In this document: piece by piece, positions 31,932-42,847 of the stretch
How positions within the stretch are numbered: the first letter of the stretch is position 1
Layout: the number at the start of each line of letters is the position of its first letter
Translations under genes and position numbers: made by a program
DNA from: Pantoea sp. CCBC3-3-1
GTDB taxonomy: Bacteria > Pseudomonadota > Gammaproteobacteria > Enterobacterales > Enterobacteriaceae
DNA: 64,000 nt
Assembly (NCBI RefSeq): GCF_007981265.1
Contig: NZ_CP034363.1
Span: 1,612,001 to 1,676,000 of the forward strand
Direction: 5' to 3'
The notes under the pieces: generated by a model
Told to the model about the DNA's origin: nothing
Database searches by the model: none
The model's input: the letters and a program-made list of their open reading frames with translations, nothing else

Positions 31932-32719
31932 GCATTTTCCTCTTTCAGTTGATAAGCCGGGTGCCAGCGCAGCCAGACGCGTTCGAGTAACAGCGCGCTG
32001 ACGTCAGCCAGTTTACCGAGCAGGGCATAAAGGATAATGGCGACTACCACCACATCCGTTTGTAAGAATTCGCGAGCGTTCATTGCCAGATAGCCAATAC
32101 CTGAATTCGCGGAAATGGTTTCTGCAACAATCAGCGTCAGCCACATCAAACCCAGTGCAAAACGCACGCCGACCATAATGGAAGGCAGCGCTCCCGGCAG
32201 CACTACCTGAATAAACAGGCTCCAGCCGGAAAGACCATAGCTGCGCGCCATTTCTACCAGTCCGCGATCGATATTGCGGATGCCGTGATAAGTATTGAGA
32301 TAAATCGGGAACAGCGTCCCCAGCGCCACCAGGAAAATCTTGGCGGATTCGTCAATGCCGAACCAGAGGATCACCAGCGGGATAAGCGCCAGGTGCGGTA
32401 CGTTACGCAGCATCTGCACTGAGGTATCCAGCAGGCGTTCGCCAAGGCGTGACATACCGGTAATCAGTCCCAGAATCAGCCCAATTGACCCGCCAATACT
32501 GAAACCAATAGCGGCACGCCAGCTGCTGATAGCCAGGTGCTGCCACAACTCACCGCTGGCGGAAAGGTTCCAGAAAGTGACCACAATGGCTTCCGGCGAC
32601 GGCAGGATACGGGTTGAAAGCCAACCCGTTTGTGAGGCAATTTGCCAGACCACGATCAGCAGGACAGGTAACGCCCAGGGGATAAGCTGATTTCCGATGC
32701 GGTTAAGTTGTTTTTTCAT
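31928..32719 (-). CDS. ssuC: Aliphatic sulfonate ABC transporter, permease subunit
   Basis: SsuC is the membrane channel of the sulfonate importer. The 263-residue protein has about six membrane helices and the permease EAA-type loop ([25 protein letters not shown], split here near its middle) that docks on SsuB. The start at 32719 gives [18 protein letters not shown]; an upstream in-frame start at 32761 would run into ssuD. The gap to ssuD is seven bases. Confidence 0.95.
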   Translation of the reverse strand: MKKQLNRIGNQLIPWALPVLLIVVWQIASQTGWLSTRILPSPEAIVVTFWNLSASGELWQHLAISSWRAAIGFSIGGSIGLILGLITGMSRLGERLLDTSVQMLRNVPHLALIPLVILWFGIDESAKIFLVALGTLFPIYLNTYHGIRNIDRGLVEMARSYGLSGWSLFIQVVLPGALPSIMVGVRFALGLMWLTLIVAETISANSGIGYLAMNAREFLQTDVVVVAIILYALLGKLADVSALLLERVWLRWHPAYQLKEENA

Positions 32720-32726
32720 AGTGACC

Positions 32727-33872
32727 TCAGCTCTGCGAAACTTTTTGTGGCGCGAAGTCATGCGCTACCGCTTCGCCATGCGCGGTAATGGCATGCGGCC
32801 TGGGCACTTCCGGCACGTTCAGATCGAGATGCGGGAACAGCAGTTCTCCCACGCGGTAAGCCTCTTCCAGATGCGGATAGCCCGACAGAATAAAGGTTTC
32901 AATGCCCAGATCGGCATATTCCTGCATTCTTGCTGCTACCGTTTCGCCATCGCCAACCAGTGCCGTACCCGCACCACCGCGCACCAGGCCAACGCCTGCC
33001 CACAGATTCGGGCTGATTTCCAGCTTGTCGCGGCGACCGCCGTGCAGCGCGGCCATACGGTGCTGGCCAACGGAATCGGTCTTCGCCAGCGCGGCCTGAG
33101 CTTTAGCAATGGTGGCATCATCCAGATGTGAGATCAGACGATCGGCCGCTTTCCACGCTTCTTCATTGGTTTCACGCACGATAACGTGCAAACGAATGCC
33201 GAATTTTACCTTGCGGCCCTGTGCGGCGGCTTTGGAGCGCACCTGTTCAATTTTCTCTTTAACCTGCGCCGGAGGCTCGCCCCAGGTCAGATAAACGTCG
33301 ACCTGTTCAGCGGCCAGATCCTGCGCGGGTTCAGAAGAACCGCCAAACCACAGCGGTGGGCGCGGCTGTTGTACCGGTTTGAACATCAGACGTGCGCCAC
33401 GGACGTGCACATGTTTGCCTTCGTAATCAACCGTTTCGCCTTCGAGCACACGTCGCCATACGCGGGTAAATTCGGCAGATTCGTCATACCGTTCTTTGTG
33501 ATCGAGGAAAACGCCATCACCGGCCAGTTCTTCTGCATCACCGCCCGTTACCAGGTTGAACAGTGCGCGGCCGTTAGAGAGGCGATCCAGCGTTGCCGCC
33601 TGGCGCGCGGCCTGAGTAGGGGAGATAACGCCAGGGCGCAGCGCGACCAAAAAACGCAGGCGCTGCGTAACCGGGATCAGCGACGCTGCAACCAGCCAGG
33701 CATCTTCGCAGGAGCGACCGGTTGGAATTAACACGCCGCCAAAGCCTAAACGATCGGCCGCCTGAGCAATTTGTTGCAGATAACCATGATCGACCGGACG
33801 TGCGCCTTCGGCAGTCCCTAAATAATGACCATCACCGTGGGTTGGCAGAAACCAGAAAACAGAAAGGCTCAT
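32727..33872 (-). CDS. ssuD: FMNH2-dependent alkanesulfonate monooxygenase
   Basis: SsuD cleaves the C-S bond of alkanesulfonates, releasing sulfite and an aldehyde, using FMNH2 from SsuE and oxygen. The 381-residue bacterial-luciferase-family protein equals E. coli SsuD in length and begins [19 protein letters not shown]; the [23 protein letters not shown] and [12 protein letters not shown] segments bind flavin and substrate. It sits between transporter genes in the operon, as in E. coli. Confidence 0.98.
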   Translation of the reverse strand: MSLSVFWFLPTHGDGHYLGTAEGARPVDHGYLQQIAQAADRLGFGGVLIPTGRSCEDAWLVAASLIPVTQRLRFLVALRPGVISPTQAARQAATLDRLSNGRALFNLVTGGDAEELAGDGVFLDHKERYDESAEFTRVWRRVLEGETVDYEGKHVHVRGARLMFKPVQQPRPPLWFGGSSEPAQDLAAEQVDVYLTWGEPPAQVKEKIEQVRSKAAAQGRKVKFGIRLHVIVRETNEEAWKAADRLISHLDDATIAKAQAALAKTDSVGQHRMAALHGGRRDKLEISPNLWAGVGLVRGGAGTALVGDGETVAARMQEYADLGIETFILSGYPHLEEAYRVGELLFPHLDLNVPEVPRPHAITAHGEAVAHDFAPQKVSQS

Positions 33873-33883
33873 CGTGTCACTCC

Positions 33884-34843
33884 TTATTCAGTCACGGAAG
33901 TGGCGTGCCAGATACGGCTGGCTACGTCGACTTTTACCGGCATTAAATGATTGGTATAAAACAGATCGGCAGTATGCTGTTGGGCTTTGGCCGTTTTCTC
34001 ACTTACCGGGCCAATAATCGTTGGCGGACGGTGGTCAAGATAACTGGCAATAACCGGTTCAGGCAGGCCAATGGTTTTAGAGAGGAGGGCGATACTTTGC
34101 GTGCGATCGCTGCGCGTTAGCTCGTCGGCCTGGCTAAAGGTATCCAATACCGCATTGACAAAGGGACCGTTGGCTTCGGTAAACGAGCGGGTCGCCAGGT
34201 AAAAAGAACCTGTCAGGTTCAAACCGCTGCCGTCTGCCAGCACCCGGACGCCCCCTTGAAGCAACGCGGCGGAGTAGTAAGGATCCCAAATCGCCCACGC
34301 ATCCACATCGCCCTGCTGGAAGGCTGCACGCGCGTCAGCAGGTGTCAGATAGGTTGGTTTGATATCGCTGAACGTCAGGCCCGCTTTCGTCAATGCACGC
34401 AGCAGTAAATTGTGTGAACTGGAGCCTTTCTGGAAGGCGACCTTATGGCCTTTCAGGTCAGCTACGGTTTTAATCGGGCTGTTTTCCGGTACCAAAATCA
34501 CTTCGGACTGCGGCTTCGGTGGCTCAGAGCCGACATACAGCAGATCCGCACCTGCCGCCTGAGCAAAGATTGGCGGGATATCGCCGGTACTGCCTAAATC
34601 AATGCTGTTAACGTTTAAGGCTTCCAGCATTTGTGGGCCAGCAGGGAACTCAACCCATTTGATCTGCGTACCGGGGAAACGCTTTTCCAGCAGCTGGTGG
34701 GAACGGGCCAGCGCCATACTGACTGAACCTTTCTGATAACCAATACGGAAAGTTTTGGGTGCGGCGGGTTCGGCAGCAAAAGTGCTGCCCATTAACAAAC
34801 CAGTGACTGCCAGTGCCGATACGAAACGCGTAAACAAACTCAT
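33884..34843 (-). CDS. ssuA: Aliphatic sulfonate-binding periplasmic protein
   Basis: SsuA captures sulfonates in the periplasm and delivers them to SsuBC. The 319-residue protein has a signal peptide ([23 protein letters not shown], cleavage before [16 protein letters not shown]) and the NMT1/SsuA-like fold with FRIGYQKGS and [17 protein letters not shown]. The start at 34843 is used because it gives the signal peptide and E. coli length; the open frame continues 52 codons further into ssuE and is not used. A GGAAGAAAG site precedes it. Confidence 0.96.
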   Translation of the reverse strand: MSLFTRFVSALAVTGLLMGSTFAAEPAAPKTFRIGYQKGSVSMALARSHQLLEKRFPGTQIKWVEFPAGPQMLEALNVNSIDLGSTGDIPPIFAQAAGADLLYVGSEPPKPQSEVILVPENSPIKTVADLKGHKVAFQKGSSSHNLLLRALTKAGLTFSDIKPTYLTPADARAAFQQGDVDAWAIWDPYYSAALLQGGVRVLADGSGLNLTGSFYLATRSFTEANGPFVNAVLDTFSQADELTRSDRTQSIALLSKTIGLPEPVIASYLDHRPPTIIGPVSEKTAKAQQHTADLFYTNHLMPVKVDVASRIWHATSVTE

Positions 34844-34853
34844 GCTTTCTTCC

Positions 34854-35405
34854 TTATACGGCAGTAGCCAGTGGCTGGTGTCGACGCGCAAGCGCATGCC
34901 AGAACGTCTCCACCGACTCAGCAATACGGTCCGCCAGGAGTGGGGAAAGCTCCGGCTGCCGGTCGTAGTTTGCGATCTGACTGTCGTCAGCGAAGACACC
35001 GTGCAGCACTTCCTGAGCTTTCAGGGCGTTCAGAACCGGCTTGAGGGCATAGTCAACGGCCAGCATATGAGCAAGCGTCCCGCCAGTCGCCAGCGGCAGC
35101 ACCACTTTATGTTCCAGTGCGCGCTCGGGCAGTAAATCCAGCAGCGTTTTCAATGCGCCGGAAAACGAGGCTTTATAGACCGGGGTTGCCACGATCAGGC
35201 CATCCGCGTTCTCCAAATCCTCCCGCAGTGCCAGCAGGGCAGGGGAATCAAAACGCGCATAAAGCAGATCTTCAGGATGAAAATTATGCAGGTTCCAGGG
35301 TATGACTTCGACGCCGCGCTGTTCAAGGGCCTGCTGGCAGAGCGTCAGCAGAGCTGTAGACCGGGAAGGATAGCGAGGACTTCCTGCCAAAGTAATAACG
35401 CGCAT
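34854..35405 (-). CDS. ssuE: NADPH-dependent FMN reductase
   Basis: SsuE supplies FMNH2 to SsuD. The 183-residue flavodoxin-like protein starts [16 protein letters not shown] (FMN phosphate-binding loop) and has [27 protein letters not shown] and VLPLATGGT, all typical. It is slightly shorter at the C-terminus than E. coli SsuE (191). It is the first gene of the operon; the start at 35405 follows a TAAGGAGTGG ribosome site, two codons inside an upstream GTG. Confidence 0.96.
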   Translation of the reverse strand: MRVITLAGSPRYPSRSTALLTLCQQALEQRGVEVIPWNLHNFHPEDLLYARFDSPALLALREDLENADGLIVATPVYKASFSGALKTLLDLLPERALEHKVVLPLATGGTLAHMLAVDYALKPVLNALKAQEVLHGVFADDSQIANYDRQPELSPLLADRIAESVETFWHALARRHQPLATAV

Positions 35406-35587
35406 CACCACTCCTTATAACTAAAAGTTATTGATTAAGCTTATTTTCAAACCGATGGAACTATCCTGACAGAGTGTGCAGAGAGGCTTAAATGATTTAT
35501 CCGGCATATTTAAGTCGATTTTTAGATAAGAAAGGCGGGCCTGAGGAGAAACAGTGAAAAAAGAGCAGGATGCAGCAGCGAAACCGG

Positions 35588-35603
35588 ACGCAAACGTTTT
35601 ACT
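35588..35603 (+). promoter_or_regulatory. PurR-type operator upstream of pyrD
   Basis: ACGCAAACGTTTTACT closely fits the PurR consensus ACGCAAACGTTTNCNT-type palindrome. PurR is known to repress pyrD in E. coli with purine corepressors. It lies about 200 bases before the pyrD ATG, farther than an operator overlapping the final promoter, so either a more distant promoter exists or the site works from upstream. Confidence 0.7.
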
Positions 35604-35737
35604 TTCCGGTCAAACGACCTTACCATTTTCCCCCGCGCCTGCAGCGTCACTGCGTCGTCTTCAACCCGTATCTTCTTCCGCAACATGTCCATAATAAAGG
35701 CGGGAAAGGTCAGGGTACCGCACGCATTTTCAGGGTA

Positions 35738-35754
35738 GGTATCGTTGCGATACC
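35738..35754 (+). promoter_or_regulatory. Perfect dyad in the pyrD promoter area
   Basis: GGTATCG-TTG-CGATACC, a perfect 7-bp inverted repeat, lies 50-65 bases before the pyrD ATG, where the -35/-10 region is expected. The TTGCGATACC part could itself serve as an extended -10. It may be an operator; the regulator is unknown. Confidence 0.4.
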
Positions 35755-35763
35755 ACCGTTAGC

Positions 35764-35804
35764 TTTTTCCCGGGTCCGGTATCGCCGGCCATTCAGGAGC
35801 GAAC
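35764..35804 (+). promoter_or_regulatory. pyrD leader with start-site-switch hairpin (putative)
   Basis: A pyrimidine run ending in CCCGGG followed by CCGG-TATCG-CCGG and then the AGGAG ribosome site resembles the E. coli pyrC/pyrD leaders, where the CTP/GTP ratio shifts the transcription start so that a hairpin does or does not mask the ribosome site. The mechanism here is inferred from layout. Confidence 0.45.
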
Positions 35805-36815
35805 ATGTACAATCTGGTCCGTAAGGCGCTGTTTCAGCTGGATGCTGAACGTGCGCATGAACTGACTTTACAGCAGCTGCACCGCATAACCGGTACGCCA
35901 CTGCTTCATCTGGCTCGTCAAACGCTGCCTTTCAAACCGGTAAACTGTATGGGGCTGGTATTTAAAAATCCCCTTGGCCTGGCCGCAGGACTGGATAAAA
36001 ACGGTGAATGTATTGATGCCTTTGGCGCAATGGGCTTTGGATCGATTGAAATTGGTACGGTAACGCCGCGCCCGCAGCCGGGTAATGACAAGCCAAGAAT
36101 GTTTCGTATTCTGGAGGCGGAAGGGATCATTAACCGCATGGGTTTCAATAACCTCGGCGTAGACCATTTGGTCGAAAACGTAAAAAAAGCGCATTTCGAT
36201 GGTGTCCTGGGCATTAATATCGGGAAAAATAAAGATACGCCGGTCGAACTGGGCAAAGAAGATTATTTAATCTGTATGGAAAAGGTTTATCCCTGGGCGG
36301 GATATATTGCGATTAATATCTCTTCACCAAATACGCCTGGATTACGTACGCTGCAATATGGCGAAGCATTGGACGATTTGCTGTTAGCGATAAAACAAAA
36401 ACAGCAAGAGCTTGAAAAACTACATCATAAATATGTCCCCGTTGCGGTAAAAATTGCGCCGGACCTCACAGAAGAAGAACTTATCCAGATCGCGGATAGT
36501 TTAGTGCGGCACAACATTGATGGTGTTATTGCGACCAATACAACGCTGGACCGTTCTCTGGTTAACGGCTTAAAACACAGCGATGAAATGGGCGGGCTGA
36601 GTGGTCGCCCGCTGCAATTGCGCAGTACGGAAATTGTTCGCCGACTTTCACATGAACTTCAGGGACGGCTACCGATAATTGGCGTAGGTGGAATAGATTC
36701 CCTGGTCTCTGCCAGAGAAAAAATGGCCGCTGGCGCGTCGCTGGTGCAAATATATTCCGGCTTTATTTATAAAGGGCCGCCTTTGATAAAAGAAATTGTC
36801 ACGAATTTGATCTGA
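35805..36815 (+). CDS. pyrD: Dihydroorotate dehydrogenase (quinone), class 2
   Basis: PyrD oxidises dihydroorotate to orotate in pyrimidine synthesis, passing electrons through FMN to membrane quinones. The 336-residue protein (E. coli 336) has the N-terminal amphipathic quinone tunnel helices (1-40), [11 protein letters not shown] for FMN binding, and the class 2 catalytic serine 175 in [12 protein letters not shown]. The [27 protein letters not shown] phosphate loop (in two halves) is complete. A rho-independent hairpin follows 14 bases after the stop. Confidence 0.98.
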   Translation: MYNLVRKALFQLDAERAHELTLQQLHRITGTPLLHLARQTLPFKPVNCMGLVFKNPLGLAAGLDKNGECIDAFGAMGFGSIEIGTVTPRPQPGNDKPRMFRILEAEGIINRMGFNNLGVDHLVENVKKAHFDGVLGINIGKNKDTPVELGKEDYLICMEKVYPWAGYIAINISSPNTPGLRTLQYGEALDDLLLAIKQKQQELEKLHHKYVPVAVKIAPDLTEEELIQIADSLVRHNIDGVIATNTTLDRSLVNGLKHSDEMGGLSGRPLQLRSTEIVRRLSHELQGRLPIIGVGGIDSLVSAREKMAAGASLVQIYSGFIYKGPPLIKEIVTNLI

Positions 36816-36829
36816 AACCGACTTAACTT

Positions 36830-36867
36830 AGCCAGGGGCTTTATTTTCGCCTCTGGCTCGTTTATAT
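36830..36867 (+). terminator. Terminator after pyrD
   Basis: AGCCAGGGGC pairs with GCCTCTGGCT (one G-T pair) across a nine-base loop and is followed by CGTTTATATTTTG, an imperfect T-rich tail. Confidence 0.7.
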
Positions 36868-36960
36868 TTTGTCCTGTTTACCCATTATTCAGACTATTGT
36901 GATGGCGTTGGCCGTCATCAACATATAGCGTGCTTACCTTTATTCATTACAGGACGCCCT

Positions 36961-37503
36961 ATGAGGATTAAACCTGACAACAGCTGGCGCTGGTTTTTCG
37001 ATGCTGAAAACGACCGCATGATGCTGGATATGGCCGACGGGACGCTATTCTGCTCACGCTTCCCGCGTAAGATGCTCACGCCAGATGCCTTCACGCCTTC
37101 GGGATTCTGTGTTGATGATGCCGCGCTGTTTAACAGCTTTGAAGAGAACAGTCGTAATGGCGATTTGAACGATGAGCAGCGTACCGAGCTGATATTAAAC
37201 GCGCTGGTGGCACAACGCTTTCTTAAGCCGCTGATGCCCAAAAGCTGGCATTTCGAAACGCATCTGCAAAATAAAACCCCTGTTGAGGGTGAGATGGTAG
37301 CGGTACGCCTGTGTGAAAACGGCGAAGAAGCGACGCTGCTGGTGGTTGAAGCCGGAGAAAGCGCGGCGCTCTGTCTGCTGGCGCAGCCGCAACTGGCGCT
37401 GGCAGGTCGCACCATGATGCTTGGCGATGCCATCAAGGTGATGAACGATCGCCTGCTTCCGGCTATTTCGCAGTACCATTTCTCTTTTGCTCGCGCGGTG
37501 TAA
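36961..37503 (+). CDS. zapC: Cell division protein ZapC
   Basis: ZapC binds FtsZ and promotes protofilament bundling at the Z ring. The 180-residue protein (E. coli 180) begins [27 protein letters not shown] and keeps [31 protein letters not shown] and the C-terminal AMKVMNDRL-type region ([13 protein letters not shown]). It stands alone after pyrD as in E. coli and converges on ycbX across 42 bases with no clear terminator. A CAGGACG ribosome site precedes ATG 36961. Confidence 0.95.
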   Translation: MRIKPDNSWRWFFDAENDRMMLDMADGTLFCSRFPRKMLTPDAFTPSGFCVDDAALFNSFEENSRNGDLNDEQRTELILNALVAQRFLKPLMPKSWHFETHLQNKTPVEGEMVAVRLCENGEEATLLVVEAGESAALCLLAQPQLALAGRTMMLGDAIKVMNDRLLPAISQYHFSFARAV

Positions 37504-37545
37504 CCGAATCGTTATCCGCGCCCGGTAACAGCGTTTGGGCTGGCG

Positions 37546-38661
37546 TCATCGCTGGCTAATGACGATATTGCCTGTGGGAATGCAGCTACAGGTCAGGATG
37601 GATTGATCCTCACGAACCGCCCCTTTTTTCATAGCGCGAACCTGGCCCGCTTCCAGCCTGACGCGGCAACTGCCACAAATTCCGGCGCGGCATGAGTAGG
37701 GAATGCGATAACCCTGCATTTCCAACTGCTCCAGCAACACCTGTTGATTGTTGCCGCGGAATGTTTCTCCCTGCCAACAGATCGTCACGCTCTCGGCCGC
37801 CTCATTAACCACTTCTAATGCTTCAGCAATCACGCCCGCGCCATAGGCACGTGGTGCGCTTGTTTCCAACACCTCAAGCTCATCGCCCACCCGTAGAATC
37901 CCGCTGTTGCGGGCGATAAGATTCAAACCAAAATCGACATCTCCGCTGCCATCCGCTGCGGTACGAAATTTTTGCAGCGTGCTCAGAGGTTCGCCAGTGG
38001 GATGTTTTCGGCCGCGCTCGGGACTGACGGTCGTAAAAATACAGCGGCTGCACGGTTTGGGGACATCAAATTCAACGCTGCCGATCTTGACCCGTGACCA
38101 GCTGTCTTCCGCCCAGGGCGTTGCGCCGGTTACCACCAGGTTGGGCCTGAACTGTTCCAGTTTGACCCCTGCCGGACAGCGCTGGCGTAAATCCTGAAGG
38201 GACGCTTCATTAACCAGCAGAAAAGGGAAGCCATCGGCGAATCCCAGCGGCACCTGCTGAAACCGTTTTACCCGGCGGGTCATTTCCGGGCCAACCCAGC
38301 GTAGCTGCACGGCGCGAGGAAAAAAGCCGCTCAGCCATTCATTAATAGCGTCAGGGGCGATCGATGAAGTGAAACTATTGCCCCAGACTTCTGTTGGCGC
38401 AGCAACGTTGGCAAAATCGGCAAAGCGAATTGTCGCGCTGCTGCCGTCCGGCGCGGCCAGATACAAACCTTCAGGAGTCAGCGCGGGGGTGAAAAGCACC
38501 ATTTCAGGATACTGGCGGGCAGTGATAAATGTCCCGTCCGGGTCAGTCAGCATAAACACGCGATCGAAAGCCAGACCGCTTGCCAGCACCTGAGCATGGG
38601 AAACCTGGGTGCCGCGCATGGATTTTACCGGGTGAATAAACAGACGAGACAGGCCGATCAT
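37546..38661 (-). CDS. ycbX: MOSC-domain 2Fe-2S protein YcbX
   Basis: YcbX is a molybdenum-cofactor-dependent enzyme that reduces N-hydroxylated compounds in E. coli, receiving electrons through its own ferredoxin domain (CysJ has been named as partner). The 371-residue protein has an N-terminal MOSC_N domain ([15 protein letters not shown]), a MOSC domain with [11 protein letters not shown] holding the molybdenum-ligand Cys, and a C-terminal plant-type ferredoxin domain with Cys324, Cys329, Cys332 and Cys358 or 360 (CxxxxCxxC...C). It is divergent from rlmL. Confidence 0.95.
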   Translation of the reverse strand: MIGLSRLFIHPVKSMRGTQVSHAQVLASGLAFDRVFMLTDPDGTFITARQYPEMVLFTPALTPEGLYLAAPDGSSATIRFADFANVAAPTEVWGNSFTSSIAPDAINEWLSGFFPRAVQLRWVGPEMTRRVKRFQQVPLGFADGFPFLLVNEASLQDLRQRCPAGVKLEQFRPNLVVTGATPWAEDSWSRVKIGSVEFDVPKPCSRCIFTTVSPERGRKHPTGEPLSTLQKFRTAADGSGDVDFGLNLIARNSGILRVGDELEVLETSAPRAYGAGVIAEALEVVNEAAESVTICWQGETFRGNNQQVLLEQLEMQGYRIPYSCRAGICGSCRVRLEAGQVRAMKKGAVREDQSILTCSCIPTGNIVISQR

Positions 38662-38796
38662 AAGATCTCCGGGCAGAAAAAGGGATGCCAGCGCGAAAAA
38701 CTGCCGGGGGAGCTGACGAAAAGAAGCTAACTTTATGACATGTGCCTGCGATTAGCTATAATGCGCAGCAATTTTCTGAAGACGATAAGTGACGGT

Positions 38797-40914
38797 ATGA
38801 ATTCTCTGTTTGCCAGTACGGCGCGTGGGCTCGAAGAGCTGTTAAAAAGTGAACTGGAAGCGATGGGGGCGCAAGCCTGCCAGGTTGTCCAGGGCGGCGT
38901 ACATTATCAGGGTGACGATCGTCTGATGTACCAGAGCCTGATGTGGAGCCGTCTGGCTTCCCGCATCCTGCTGCCGCTGACCGAGTGTGGCGTCTATAGC
39001 GACCTGGATCTCTATCTGGGCGTGCAGGCGATCGACTGGCCGGCCATGTTCGGCAGCGATAAAACCTTTGCCGTGCATTTCAGCGGCCTGAATGAAGTGA
39101 TTCGCAACAGCCAGTACGGTGCGCTGAAAGTCAAAGACGCCATCGTGGACAGCTTCACGCGTAAAAACCTGCCGCGCCCGGATGTGGATCGCGAGCAGCC
39201 CGATATTCGCGTTAACGTCTGGCTGAATAAAGACACCGCGAGCATTGCGCTTGATCTGAGCGGAGAAGGTCTGCATCAGCGCGGCTATCGCCAGCAGACT
39301 GGCCAGGCACCTTTAAAAGAGAACCTGGCCGCGGCAATCGTGCTGCGTTCCGGCTGGCAGGCGGGTACGCCGCTGGTGGATCCGATGTGCGGTTCGGGAA
39401 CCTTGCTGATCGAAGCGGCGATGATTGCCAGCGATCGTGCGCCTGGCCTGCATCGCACCCACTGGGGCTTTACCGGCTGGAATAAATTTGATGACGCGCT
39501 GTGGCGTGAAGTGACCAGCGAAGCACAAGTTCGTGCTCGCCGGGGCGTGCAGGAAACGACTTCACGTTTCTTTGGCTACGACAACGACTCCCGCGTGATT
39601 GAACGTGCGCGTGCCAACGCCCGTCGCGCAGGCCTGGCGGACATTATCGGTTTCACCGTACAGGACGTGCTGAAACTGACTAATCCACTGCCTGAAGGGC
39701 CGGTGGGCACCGTGCTGAGCAACCCGCCTTACGGTGAGCGTCTGGAAAGCGAACCCGCGCTGATTGCTCTGCACAGCCAGCTCGGCCGTATTATGAAGAA
39801 TCACTTCGGCGGCTGGAACCTGTCGCTGTTCAGCGCGTCACCAGAACTGTTGAGCTGCCTGCAACTGCGTGCAGAGCGCCAGTTCAAAGCCAAAAATGGT
39901 CCGCTGGACTGCGTGCAGAAAAACTACCAGCTGGCGGTCAGCGCTTCGCCAAACCCGGCTGGGCAGATCGCTGAAGACTACGCTAACCGCCTGCGTAAAA
40001 ACTTGAAGAAGCTGGAGAAATGGGCGCGTCAGGAAGGCATCGAATGCTACCGTATTTATGACGCCGATCTGCCGGATTATAATGTCGCGGTCGATCGTTA
40101 TGGCGAGTGGGTCGTGGTGCAGGAATACGCGCCGCCAAAAACCATCGACCCAACCAAAGCCCGTCAGCGCCTGTTCGACGTGATTTCCGCCACGCTCAGC
40201 GTGCTGGATCTGCCAGCAAACAAGCTGGTCATGAAAACCCGCGAGCGTCAGAAAGGCAAAAGCCAGTATCAGAAGCTGGGCGAGAAGGGCGACTTCTTTG
40301 AAGTTTCCGAATTTAACGCAAAGCTGTGGGTGAACCTGACTGACTATCTGGATACCGGTCTGTTCCTCGATCACCGTGTTGCCCGCAAAATGCTGGGCCA
40401 GATGAGCAAAGGAAAAGATTTCCTTAACCTGTTTGCTTATACCGGCAGCGCCAGCGTTCACGCAGGCCTCGGCGGCGCGCGCAGTACCACGACTGTAGAT
40501 ATGTCCCGCACCTATCTGGAATGGGCCGAGCGTAACCTGCGCCTGAACGGATTGACCGGACGTCAACACCGCCTGATGCAGGCCGACTGCCTGAGCTGGC
40601 TGCGTGACTCCGACGAGCAGTTCGATCTGATCTTTATCGATCCGCCAACGTTCTCAAACTCCAAACGTATGGAAGAGAGTTTTGACGTGCAGCGCGATCA
40701 TTTATTGTTGATGAAAGATCTGAAAAGGCTGCTGCGTAAAGGCGGCACCGTGATGTTCTCCAACAACAAACGCGGCTTCAAAATGGACCACGACGGGCTG
40801 GCTGAGCTGAATCTTGCTGCGCAGGAAATCACCGCCAAAACCCAGTCGCAGGATTTTGCCCGCAACCGTCAAATTCATAACTGCTGGCTGATTACTCACG
40901 CCGGTAAGGAATAA
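38797..40914 (+). CDS. rlmL: Bifunctional 23S rRNA m2G2445 / m7G2069 methyltransferase
   Basis: RlmKL modifies two guanines of 23S rRNA helix 74. The 705-residue protein (E. coli 702) has an N-terminal THUMP domain (about 45-155), the RlmL methyltransferase with [14 protein letters not shown] and SNPPYGERL, and a C-terminal RlmK methyltransferase with [18 protein letters not shown] and [10 protein letters not shown]. The ATG at 38797 gives [17 protein letters not shown] as in E. coli; the open frame upstream to 38740 adds 19 unlike residues. uup follows after six bases. Confidence 0.97.
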   Translation: MNSLFASTARGLEELLKSELEAMGAQACQVVQGGVHYQGDDRLMYQSLMWSRLASRILLPLTECGVYSDLDLYLGVQAIDWPAMFGSDKTFAVHFSGLNEVIRNSQYGALKVKDAIVDSFTRKNLPRPDVDREQPDIRVNVWLNKDTASIALDLSGEGLHQRGYRQQTGQAPLKENLAAAIVLRSGWQAGTPLVDPMCGSGTLLIEAAMIASDRAPGLHRTHWGFTGWNKFDDALWREVTSEAQVRARRGVQETTSRFFGYDNDSRVIERARANARRAGLADIIGFTVQDVLKLTNPLPEGPVGTVLSNPPYGERLESEPALIALHSQLGRIMKNHFGGWNLSLFSASPELLSCLQLRAERQFKAKNGPLDCVQKNYQLAVSASPNPAGQIAEDYANRLRKNLKKLEKWARQEGIECYRIYDADLPDYNVAVDRYGEWVVVQEYAPPKTIDPTKARQRLFDVISATLSVLDLPANKLVMKTRERQKGKSQYQKLGEKGDFFEVSEFNAKLWVNLTDYLDTGLFLDHRVARKMLGQMSKGKDFLNLFAYTGSASVHAGLGGARSTTTVDMSRTYLEWAERNLRLNGLTGRQHRLMQADCLSWLRDSDEQFDLIFIDPPTFSNSKRMEESFDVQRDHLLLMKDLKRLLRKGGTVMFSNNKRGFKMDHDGLAELNLAAQEITAKTQSQDFARNRQIHNCWLITHAGKE

Positions 40915-40920
40915 GTTTTT

Positions 40921-42831
40921 ATGTCACTGATCAGTATTCATGGTGCTTACCTCTCCTTCAGCGATGCACCGCTGCTGGATAACACCGAACTGCATATCGA
41001 AGAAAACGAGCGCGTCTGTCTGGTTGGCCGTAACGGCGCAGGCAAATCCACGCTGATGAAAATCATCAACCGCGAGCAGCCGCTGGATGACGGCCGCATC
41101 ATTTATGAGCAGGACCTGGTCATTGCGCGTCTGCAACAGGATCCGCCGCGGAATGTGAAAGGCTCGGTTTATGATTTTGTTGCCGAAGGTGTTAACGAGC
41201 AGGCCGAGTACCTGAAGGCCTATCACGCCATCTCGCATCTGGTCATGAGCGACCCGAGCGACAAGAACCTGAACGAGATGGGAAGGCTGCAAAGCATTCT
41301 CGATCATCAGAACCTCTGGCAGCTGGAAACGCGTATCCAGGACGTGCTGAAACAGATTGGCCTGGACGGCGATGCGCCACTTTCCTCGCTTTCCGGCGGC
41401 TGGCTGCGTAAAGCGGCGCTGGGCCGTGCGCTGGTCAGCAATCCACGCGTTTTAATGCTGGATGAGCCAACTAACCACCTGGATATCGAAACTATCGACT
41501 GGCTGGAAACGTTCCTGAAAACGTTCCAGGGCAGCATTATCTTTATCTCGCACGACCGTTCGTTTATTCGCAATATGGCGACGCGCATTGTCGACCTGGA
41601 TCGCGGCAAGCTGGTCTCCTGGCCGGGCGATTACGATCAGTTCCTGCTGGGCAAAGAAGAAGCGCTGCGCGTGGAAGAGATGCAGAATGCAGAGTTTGAC
41701 CGCAAGCTGGCGCAGGAAGAAGTCTGGATCCGTCAGGGCATCAAGGCTCGGCGTACCCGTAACGAAGGACGTGTGCGCGCGCTGAAAGCGTTGCGTAACG
41801 AGCGTGCCGAGCGTCGTGAAGTGATGGGCAAAGCCAATATGCAGGTAGAAGAGGCGAGCCGCTCCGGTAAGATCGTCTTTGAGCTGGAAGACGTTAGCTA
41901 CGGCGTTGCAGGCAAGCAGCTGGTAAAAGGTTTCTCCCGCCAGGTACAGCGTGGCGATAAAATTGCGCTAATTGGCCCGAACGGCTGCGGCAAGTCCACG
42001 CTGCTGAAACTGATGTTGGATCAGCTGAAACCGGACAGCGGTCGTGTACATATTGGTACCAAACTTGAAGTGGCTTATTTCGATCAGCACCGCACCGAAC
42101 TGGATCCCGATCGGACGGTGATGGACAACCTCGCGGAAGGCAAACAGGAAGTGATGGTTAACGGCAAGCCGCGTCACGTTCTGGGTTATCTCCAGGATTT
42201 CCTGTTCCATCCTAAACGCGCGATGACGCCGGTGCGAGCGCTGTCTGGCGGAGAACGTAACCGCCTGCTGCTGGCGCGTCTGTTCCTGAAGCCCAGCAAC
42301 CTGCTGATCCTCGATGAACCGACCAACGATCTGGACGTTGAAACGCTGGAGCTGCTGGAGGAGCTGATCGACGGCTATCAGGGCACGGTACTGCTGGTCA
42401 GCCACGATCGTCAGTTTGTTGATAACACCGTAACCGAATGTTGGATCTTTGAAGGTCAGGGTGAAATCGGTGCCTTTGTTGGCGGTTATCACGATGCCCA
42501 GCTGCAACGGACGGCTTACAAGCATACCCGTAGTGCGGCGCAAAATACGCCAGCATCGCAACGTCAGGAAACCGTAAAAAACGAACCGGCAAAACGTCCC
42601 GCCGCTAAAATGAGTTATAACCTGCAACGGGAACTGGAACAGCTGCCGCAGAAAATGGAGCAGCTGGAAGCACAGCTGGCTGCATTGCAGGCTAAAGTGG
42701 CGGATGCCAGCTTCTTTAATCAGCCTCATGACGTGACGCAACCGGTCCTGGATGCCTTAGCCAGCGCCGAGCAGGAGCTGGAAGTGGCGTTTGAGCGCTG
42801 GGAATATCTGGAATCGCTGAAAAACGGTTAA
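40921..42831 (+). CDS. uup: ABC-F ATPase Uup
   Basis: Uup is a ribosome-associated ABC-F protein without membrane segments; in E. coli its loss raises precise transposon excision. The 636-residue protein has two ATPase domains, Walker A GRNGAGKST at 36-44 and GPNGCGKST at 352-360, signatures LSGGWLRKAALGRAL and LSGGERNRLLLARL, and DEPTNHLD / DEPTNDLD. The inter-domain linker is rich in charged helices, and the C-terminal coiled coil (MSYNLQRELEQLPQKMEQLEAQL region) is the DNA-binding domain of Uup. It lies 6 bases after rlmL and 16 before pqiA, suggesting one transcript. Confidence 0.97.
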   Translation: MSLISIHGAYLSFSDAPLLDNTELHIEENERVCLVGRNGAGKSTLMKIINREQPLDDGRIIYEQDLVIARLQQDPPRNVKGSVYDFVAEGVNEQAEYLKAYHAISHLVMSDPSDKNLNEMGRLQSILDHQNLWQLETRIQDVLKQIGLDGDAPLSSLSGGWLRKAALGRALVSNPRVLMLDEPTNHLDIETIDWLETFLKTFQGSIIFISHDRSFIRNMATRIVDLDRGKLVSWPGDYDQFLLGKEEALRVEEMQNAEFDRKLAQEEVWIRQGIKARRTRNEGRVRALKALRNERAERREVMGKANMQVEEASRSGKIVFELEDVSYGVAGKQLVKGFSRQVQRGDKIALIGPNGCGKSTLLKLMLDQLKPDSGRVHIGTKLEVAYFDQHRTELDPDRTVMDNLAEGKQEVMVNGKPRHVLGYLQDFLFHPKRAMTPVRALSGGERNRLLLARLFLKPSNLLILDEPTNDLDVETLELLEELIDGYQGTVLLVSHDRQFVDNTVTECWIFEGQGEIGAFVGGYHDAQLQRTAYKHTRSAAQNTPASQRQETVKNEPAKRPAAKMSYNLQRELEQLPQKMEQLEAQLAALQAKVADASFFNQPHDVTQPVLDALASAEQELEVAFERWEYLESLKNG

Positions 42832-42847
42832 AACCATGAGGTAATGT

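Larger units (their letters stand above)
35406..35804. promoter_or_regulatory. Intergenic region between divergent ssuE and pyrD
   Basis: This 399-base gap has no credible gene. Near ssuE there is a perfect dyad ATAACT-AAA-AGTTAT (35417-35431) over the ribosome site; ATAAC is the half-site seen in CysB/Cbl-type LysR regulators of sulfur genes, but its position is unusual, so its role is open. Towards pyrD are a PurR-type box, a second dyad and the pyrD leader, listed separately. Confidence 0.55.

Noticed and set aside
34844..34999. Longer ssuA start inside ssuE
   Set aside because: The added 52 residues overlap ssuE and hide the evident signal peptide beginning at 34843.
35570..35824. Open frame of 84 codons between ssuE and pyrD
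   Set aside because: It covers the PurR box, the pyrD leader and the pyrD start, has no ribosome site and no family resemblance.
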